DNA from: Embleya sp040605455 | GTDB taxonomy: Bacteria > Actinomycetota > Actinomycetes > Streptomycetales > Streptomycetaceae | Length of the DNA stretch: 9,956 nt | Direction: 5' to 3' | Assembly (NCBI RefSeq): GCF_040605455.1 | Contig: NZ_JBEXCV010000235.1 | Coordinates: forward strand, 1 to 9,956 | Part shown: positions 6,131 through 9,956 of the stretch, piece by piece | Layout: each line of letters starts with the position of its first letter | Position numbering within the stretch: the stretch's first letter is position 1 | Notes under the pieces: model-generated | Database searches by the model: none | What the model was told of the DNA's origin: nothing | What the model saw: only the letters and a program-made list of their open reading frames with translations | Made by a program: the position numbers and the translations under genes

Positions 6131-7000
6131 ATGCCAGGAACGCCAGGATTCGACCCGGTCGAGATCCCGACCCGCACCCTCGTACACGCACTGGTGCGGC
6201 CGGACGGCAGCGTCGACACCGGTGAGCTGTACACCGTCGCGGGCGTGCTCGGGATGACCGACCAGCAGGTGCGGCTGTGCATCAAGCGCCTGGTCGCCGA
6301 GGGCCGGTTCACCCACCGAGGACGTGGTCGCAAGGCGGTGCTGAGCGCGTCCGAGGCCACGTTGCGCACCCTCGAACCCAACGTCGAGTTCGTCCGTTAC
6401 GCGTTTCGCCAGGACCGCGGCCTGGAACCGTGGGACGGCGCTTGGCGGTTGGTCGCGTTCGCGATCCCGGAGTCCGCGCGATCCGCGCGTGACGCGCTGC
6501 GCGACGCGATCCTGCGCCTGGGCGGCGCGCCGCTGCACGGCGGGCTGTACGTATCCGCGAACGAATGGACCGAGCTGATCTCGGCCGAGGCGTACCGCCT
6601 GGGCGTATCCGACGCGGTCACCCTGCTCACCAGCCGGGACCTGCGGATCGGCGCGCTGGAGCGGCCGCCGGCGCTGGCCGCCCACCTGTGGCCGCTGGCC
6701 GAACTGGCCGAGCGCTACCACAAGCTGATCGAGATCACCCGGACCCGGCTGGCCCGGCTGGAATCGACGGATGCCTTCGACGACGTCGAACTGCTCACGA
6801 TCGGGGTGGAGTTGACCGTCGAGTTCGGTCGCGCGATGGAGCCCGACCCGCTGCTGCCACCGGAGTTGCTCCCGAACCCGTGGCCCGGCCGACAGGCCCG
6901 CGACCTGCTGTCCCGGGCATGGGCGGCGGTCATCGACCGCGACCACACCGATGCGACTCGGCGACTTTACCGGCTGTACGAGGACACGAACCGACCCTGA
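6131..7000 (+). CDS. PaaX-family transcriptional regulator
   Basis: A 289-residue GntR-like winged-helix regulator with the three-part PaaX architecture and usual length. The N-terminal wHTH (about 10-80) includes LVHALVRPDGSVDTGELYTV and LGMTDQQVRLCIKRLVAEGR (40-59). The central Cas2-like domain starts with WDGAWRLVAFAIPESARSAR (101-120) and continues through LRLGGAPLHGGLYVSANEW. The C-terminal PaaX_C region contains WPLAELAERYHKLIE and LLPPELLPNPWPGRQARDLL (241-260). PaaX itself represses phenylacetate catabolism and responds to phenylacetyl-CoA, but no paa genes are here, so the effector and targets are open. ATG at 6131 has no clear Shine-Dalgarno. TATGCT (6119-6124) ends 6 bases before it, so a leaderless transcript is possible. 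The frame is open upstream but overlaps the GNAT gene in another phase. Confidence 0.92.
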   Translation: MPGTPGFDPVEIPTRTLVHALVRPDGSVDTGELYTVAGVLGMTDQQVRLCIKRLVAEGRFTHRGRGRKAVLSASEATLRTLEPNVEFVRYAFRQDRGLEPWDGAWRLVAFAIPESARSARDALRDAILRLGGAPLHGGLYVSANEWTELISAEAYRLGVSDAVTLLTSRDLRIGALERPPALAAHLWPLAELAERYHKLIEITRTRLARLESTDAFDDVELLTIGVELTVEFGRAMEPDPLLPPELLPNPWPGRQARDLLSRAWAAVIDRDHTDATRRLYRLYEDTNRP

Positions 7001-7031
7001 ACAACGCCCACTCGGACCGACCGACACGGCC

Positions 7032-7053
7032 GGCCCGTCCGGCGTTCGAGGAC
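7032..7053. repeat. Diverged copy of the streptomycete-type extragenic repeat
   Basis: GGCCCGTCCGGCGTTCGAGGAC sits in the 76-base spacer between the convergent paaX-type and lysR-type genes. It matches the two copies at 9866-9889 except for a few bases and keeps the GTCC...GGAC potential stem. An overlapping stem GCCGG-cccgt-CCGGC (7029-7043) could help end transcription from either side, but there is no U-tract. Confidence 0.7.
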
Positions 7054-7076
7054 AAAAGCCCCCGCCGACCACACGG

Positions 7077-7948
7077 CTAAAGTGTCTCGACGAAGTCGCG
7101 GACCGTCCCTCGATGGTCGTCCAGCCGCCAGGCAAGCGCCAGTTCGCTCGGGCTCAACCCGCTCACCGGGATCGCCACCGTCCCGGGCCGCTGATAGATC
7201 GCCGCGTTCCCGGCCGCGATCAGCACGATGCCACTGCCCTCCTCCCCGCCGCGAAGGTCTCGTCCGCGTTCGACACCGTCGCCCCCACCCGCACCGGCCG
7301 GCCATCCCGATGATCGATCGCCAACCAGTAGTCCCGCAGCGGCCCCGCGGTAGGAGGCAGCGCCAGGAACGGCTCGTCCAGGAGCTCCGCGAACGCGACC
7401 TCCGAGCGCCCCGCGAGCGCATGGTCCTCGCGCACCACCACGCACCTCGGCTCGGTCGCCACCACCCGCGTCGCGAACGCGTCCTGGTTCGGCAGCGGCA
7501 ACCACACCAACGCGACGTCCACGCGCCCCTCGGCCAGCCCCGCCGTCGCGTCGTCCCAGTCGATCTGCCGAATCTGCAGGCGCCCGTCGGGCCGCCGCAC
7601 CGCGTACCCCTCCCGCGCCCGCTGCAACAACCCGCGACCCACACTCGTGGACAGCCCCACCCGCAACGACGCGGCCTCGGCCGCGACCGCGTCGCCCACC
7701 GCGCGCTGCGCCTCGTCCCAGCAGCGGATCACCTCGCGTGCCGCCGGCAACAACGCCGCGCCGGCGGCGGTAAGCGTGACGGCCCGCCGGTCCCGGTCGA
7801 ACAGGCGGGTCCGAAGCCCCTCCTCCAATTGGCGTATCTGTTTGCTCAGCGCGGGCTGCGACACGAACAATCGCTCCGCGGCGCGGGTGAAGTTGAGCTC
7901 TTCGGCGGTCGCCACGAAGTACCGAAGGTCTCGCAGGTGCGTGTCCAT
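7077..7948 (-). pseudogene. LysR-family transcriptional regulator, frameshifted near the C-terminus
   Basis: The first frame runs from ATG at 7948 and shows a typical LysR helix-turn-helix, RYFVATAEELNFTRAAERLF with VSQPALSKQIRQLEEGL (9-45), then the linker and effector domain (LRVGLSTSVGRGLLQ, VDVALVWLPL, CVVVREDHALAGR). After SNADETFAA (codon 234) it goes off into GRRAVASC and stops at 7220. The family-like continuation, EEGSGIVLIAAGNAAIYQRP to FVETL, is in another frame and ends with TAG at 7077. One missing base in the C-run at 7244-7247 (for example GCG GCG GTG GAG read as GCG GCG GGG AG) explains it; restored, the protein would be 290 residues, normal for the family. Translation as written gives 242 residues lacking the last part of the second effector subdomain. 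It may be a real lesion or a homopolymer error. The gene is divergent from the aldo-keto reductase, its likely target. Confidence 0.88.
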
Positions 7949-7961
7949 AGCCTTTGGTTAT
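7947..7961. promoter_or_regulatory. LysR-type T-N11-A box at the lysR start
   Basis: ATAGCCTTTGGTTAT is an imperfect dyad (ATAGCC / GGTTAT, one mismatch) with the T-N11-A pattern of LysR binding sites. It overlaps the start codon of the lysR-type gene and lies in the 86-base divergent spacer before the aldo-keto reductase gene. A second small inverted repeat GGTT-ATCAC-AACC (7956-7968) overlaps it. Together they suit autoregulation and control of the reductase gene. Confidence 0.6.
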
Positions 7962-7972
7962 CACAACCGGTC

Positions 7973-8003
7973 TTGGACCCGGCGCGGTCGTTCACCCGAC
8001 GAT
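7973..8003 (+). promoter_or_regulatory. Possible promoter of the aldo-keto reductase operon
   Basis: TTGGAC (7973-7978) resembles a -35 box; the best -10 at a tolerable distance is GACGAT (7998-8003), a 19-base spacer and a weak match. It lies just downstream of the LysR-type box, as expected for an activated promoter, which often has poor core elements. Confidence 0.3.
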
Positions 8004-8034
8004 GGCCGCATCCCGGAAAAGAAGAGGAAGTCAT

Positions 8035-9054
8035 ATGCGATACCGCCTGTTCGGCAACACCGGCCTGCGCGTCTCCGAGCTGTTCCTGGGCGCGATGACC
8101 TTCGGCGGCGAGGGCACCGTCGGCGCGGGGCTCGACGAGAGCCGCCGAATGGTCGACGTGTACGCGGACGCCGGCGGCAACGTCGTGGACACCGCGATCA
8201 ACTACCGCGACGGCGAAAGCGAGCGGATCGTCGGTGAAGTACTCGACGGCCGCCGGGACCGATTCGTGCTCGCCACCAAATACACCGTCACCCGCGACCC
8301 CGCCGACCCGAACGCGGCCGGCAACCACCGCAAGAACCTGACCCTGTCGCTGGAGACCAGCCTGCGTCGACTGCGCACCGACTACATCGACGTCTACTGG
8401 GTGCACCTGTGGGACCGGCATACGCCGATCGAGGAGACCATGCGCGCGCTCGACGACGCGGTCCGGGCCGGGAAGATCCTCTACATCGGCATCTCGGACA
8501 CCCCAGCGTGGGTGGTCAGCCGGGCCAACACCCTCGCCGAGTGGCGGGGTTGGACGCCCTTCGCCGGGCTCCAGGTCCCGTACAACCTGCTGAATCGCGA
8601 CATCGAGCGTGAACTGCTGCCGATGGCCGAGGACTTCGGTCTCACGGTGGCCGCCTGGGGACCGCTTGCGAGCGGTCTGCTGTCCGGAAAGTTCACCCGT
8701 CCCGGCGGCGCCGAGGCCGGCACCCGGATCTCGCCCGAATCGCTCGGCGAGCGTGACCACGCCGCGGCCCGTGTGGTGCAGGAGGTGGCCGACGAACTCG
8801 GTGTGACCCCGTCGCGGGTGGCCATCGCCTGGACCCGGGCACACTCGCGTGCCGTGCACCCGATCGTCGGCGCCCGCACGGTCGAGCAACTGCGCGACAA
8901 CCTCGGCGCGGTGGACGTGGTGCTCCCCGAGGACGCGCTCCGCCGACTGGCGGCGGCAACCGACCACACGGCCGGGTTCCCGACCGACTTCATCGCCGCG
9001 ACCAGCCCGTGGGTGTTCGGCGACACGTTCGACCGTCTCGACGGGCGGCGCTGA
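8035..9054 (+). CDS. Aldo-keto reductase
   Basis: A 339-residue NADPH-dependent oxidoreductase with the (beta/alpha)8 barrel of the bacterial 'oxidoreductase/YajO-like' AKR type. It opens with MRYRLFGNTGLRVSELFLGA and has the complete catalytic tetrad: Asp52 (NVVDTAINY), Tyr57, Lys82 (LATKYT) and His124 (DVYWVHLWD). The C-terminal half has the family segments GKILYIGISDTPAW (146-159), FAGLQVPYNLLNRDIERELL (176-195), VAAWGPLASGLLSGKF (205-220) and HPIVGARTVEQLRDNL (275-290), the last two contacting the cofactor. It reduces aldehydes or ketones to alcohols; substrate not predictable. ATG at 8035 has GAGGAAG about 5 bases upstream. The SDR gene starts 4 bases after its stop, so the two are an operon, facing away from the frameshifted LysR regulator. 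Confidence 0.95.
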   Translation: MRYRLFGNTGLRVSELFLGAMTFGGEGTVGAGLDESRRMVDVYADAGGNVVDTAINYRDGESERIVGEVLDGRRDRFVLATKYTVTRDPADPNAAGNHRKNLTLSLETSLRRLRTDYIDVYWVHLWDRHTPIEETMRALDDAVRAGKILYIGISDTPAWVVSRANTLAEWRGWTPFAGLQVPYNLLNRDIERELLPMAEDFGLTVAAWGPLASGLLSGKFTRPGGAEAGTRISPESLGERDHAAARVVQEVADELGVTPSRVAIAWTRAHSRAVHPIVGARTVEQLRDNLGAVDVVLPEDALRRLAAATDHTAGFPTDFIAATSPWVFGDTFDRLDGRR

Positions 9055-9058
9055 CCCG

Positions 9059-9841
9059 ATGGCCCGCGTCACCGAGCCCGTGACCGCCCAGTCCACCACC
9101 GCCCAGTCCACCACCGAGTCCACGGCTGCCGACCCGAGCCACCGGGCCACCCCGATCTCGCTGGTCACCGGCGCCAATCGCGGCATCGGGCTCGAGGTGG
9201 CCCGCCGGTTGGGCCTGCTCGGGCATACCGTGCTGCTCGGCGCCCGTGCGCCCGAGGCGGCCGAGTCCGCCGCCCGTGACCTGCGCGCGGCGGGTCTGGA
9301 CGCCCATCCGGTGCACCTGGACGTGACCGACGTCGCCGGCGTCCGGCACGCCGCCGCCGAGGTCGAGCGTCGCTTCGGTGGCCTGGACACGCTGGTCAAC
9401 AACGCCGCGATCACCTACGACACGTGGCAGCGCGCGACCGACGCCGACCTGGCCGTGGTGGTCGAGGCGAGCGAGACCAACCTGTACGGACCGTGGCGCA
9501 CGGTGCAGGCGTTCCTGCCGCTGCTGCGCCGCTCGGCCCATCCGCGCATCGTCAACGTGAGCAGCGAGGCCGCGTCGCTGACCAACATGGGCGGCGGTAC
9601 GCCCGCGTACACGATCTCCAAGGTCGGCCTCAACGCGCTCACCCGCATGCTCGCGGCCGAGCTGCGCCCCGACCGGATCCTGGTCAACGCGATCTGCCCC
9701 GGCTGGGTGGCCACCGACATGGGCGGCCCCGGCGGGCGCCCGGTGGAAGCAGGCGCCGCCGGCATCACCTGGGCAGCCACTCTCCCCGACACCGGCCCCA
9801 CCGGCGGCTTCTTCCGAGACACCCACCCCCTGCCCTGGTAA
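9059..9841 (+). CDS. Short-chain dehydrogenase/reductase (SDR)
   Basis: A 260-residue classical SDR with a Rossmann fold. The cofactor loop is TGANRGIG (37-44), followed by GAR (61-63), which favours NADP(H), LDVTD (87-91), NNAA (114-117), the structural Asn141, the catalytic Ser region NVSSEAAS (166-173), Tyr184 and Lys188 (YTISK) and the CPGWVATDMGG stretch (213-223). It resembles carbonyl-reductase-like SDRs that reduce small carbonyl compounds. ATG at 9059 lies 4 bases after the upstream stop with no clear Shine-Dalgarno, so translation is probably coupled to the AKR. The first 30 residues before the fold are Thr/Ser/Gln-rich and contain a duplicated AQSTT; this tail is dispensable-looking and a later start such as GTG at 9080 is possible. 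AKR and SDR may act on related carbonyls, as a detoxification or tailoring pair under LysR control. Confidence 0.94.
   Translation: MARVTEPVTAQSTTAQSTTESTAADPSHRATPISLVTGANRGIGLEVARRLGLLGHTVLLGARAPEAAESAARDLRAAGLDAHPVHLDVTDVAGVRHAAAEVERRFGGLDTLVNNAAITYDTWQRATDADLAVVVEASETNLYGPWRTVQAFLPLLRRSAHPRIVNVSSEAASLTNMGGGTPAYTISKVGLNALTRMLAAELRPDRILVNAICPGWVATDMGGPGGRPVEAGAAGITWAATLPDTGPTGGFFRDTHPLPW
9086..9115 (+). repeat. Two tandem 15-bp units inside the SDR N-terminal tail
   Basis: GCCCAGTCCACCACC is present twice back to back (9086-9100, 9101-9115), followed by a partial third unit GAGTCCAC. It encodes AQSTT-AQSTT-ESTA before the Rossmann fold. The length is a multiple of three, so copy changes would keep the frame. 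Confidence 0.9.
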
Positions 9842-9861
9842 CACCCCCATCCGGCTCCCGA

Positions 9862-9956
9862 AATCCAGCCCGTCCGGCGCTTGAGGACCCCCGAAAGCCA
9901 CCCACCCAACCAATCCAGCCCGTCCGGCGCTTGAGGACCCCGAGAACCACCCACCC
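9862..9956. repeat. Tandem 50-bp repeat, two copies, downstream of the SDR gene
   Basis: The unit begins AATCCAGCCCGTCCGGCGCT, then TGAGGACCCC, at 9862 and again at 9912, exactly 50 bases apart. Both copies are followed by a slightly different 4-7 bases and then CCACCCACCC. The core keeps GTCC...GGAC as a weak stem (9872-9875 with 9885-9888). No gene is visible after the SDR stop at 9841. The second copy ends at the window edge, so further units may follow. Confidence 0.88.

Noticed and set aside
5205..6191. Very long minus-strand extension upstream of the hydrolase
   Set aside because: It overlaps the divergent GNAT gene and the hydrolase promoter, and the hydrolase ATG at 5204 has a strong Shine-Dalgarno and a proper signal anchor.
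7220..7262. Programmed ribosomal frameshift in the LysR gene
   Set aside because: There is no canonical slippery heptamer or downstream structure that I can identify, and LysR regulators are not known for it. A lesion or a homopolymer error is simpler.
1..9956. CRISPR array, tRNA/rRNA, insertion sequence or defence system
   Set aside because: No regularly spaced repeats beyond the two 50-bp units, no cloverleaf or rRNA-like segment, no transposase or integrase motif, and no nuclease/helicase/toxin gene group.

Overview
The window is high-GC, GC3-biased DNA of the Streptomycetaceae type (Streptomyces or a close relative). The evidence is the G/C-ending codon use, the LCP protein with a long charged cytoplasmic tail, the density of MarR, LysR and PaaX-type regulators, and copies of a short 'CCCGTCCGGCG..GAGGAC' extragenic repeat that I associate with streptomycete genomes. 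Nine genes can be read, one of them broken and one cut by the window edge. There is also one gene remnant. No RNA gene, CRISPR array, transposase or prophage gene is visible.

Layout. (1) 1-1710, +: LCP (LytR-CpsA-Psr) cell-wall ligase, its N-terminus outside the window. (2) 1711-2278: about 570 bases with no convincing gene. (3) 2279-2725, +: small stand-alone two-CBS-domain protein. (4) 2729-3016, -: N-terminal remnant of an old-yellow-enzyme gene, frameshifted and truncated against the end of the CBS gene. (5) 3121-3546, -: RidA-like protein, divergent from a MarR regulator (3722-4144, +). A 10+10 bp perfect inverted repeat lies between them, and the ridA 3' end is partly duplicated just downstream. 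(6) 4164-5204, -: membrane-anchored alpha/beta hydrolase with a good sigma-70-type promoter overlapped by a dyad operator. (7) 5430-6092 and 6131-7000, +: GNAT acetyltransferase followed by a PaaX-family regulator. (8) 7077-7948, -: LysR regulator with a one-base frameshift, divergent from an aldo-keto reductase / short-chain dehydrogenase pair (8035-9054 and 9059-9841, +), with a LysR-type box at the divergent start. (9) 9842-9956: two 50-bp tandem copies of the extragenic repeat; a third, diverged copy lies at 7032-7053.

How the genes relate. Three regulator/target modules are suggested by layout: MarR with RidA, LysR with the two oxidoreductases, and an unknown repressor for the hydrolase. 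The LysR frameshift would remove about the last 56 residues of the effector domain, so the reductase pair may be uncoupled from its regulator unless the shift is a sequence error. I see ordinary accessory chromosome with local gene decay. I do not see a clear undescribed multi-gene system. The most useful observations are the OYE remnant, the ridA tail duplication, the Arg-to-Asp change in the RidA active-site position, the LysR frameshift, and the three dyad operators.
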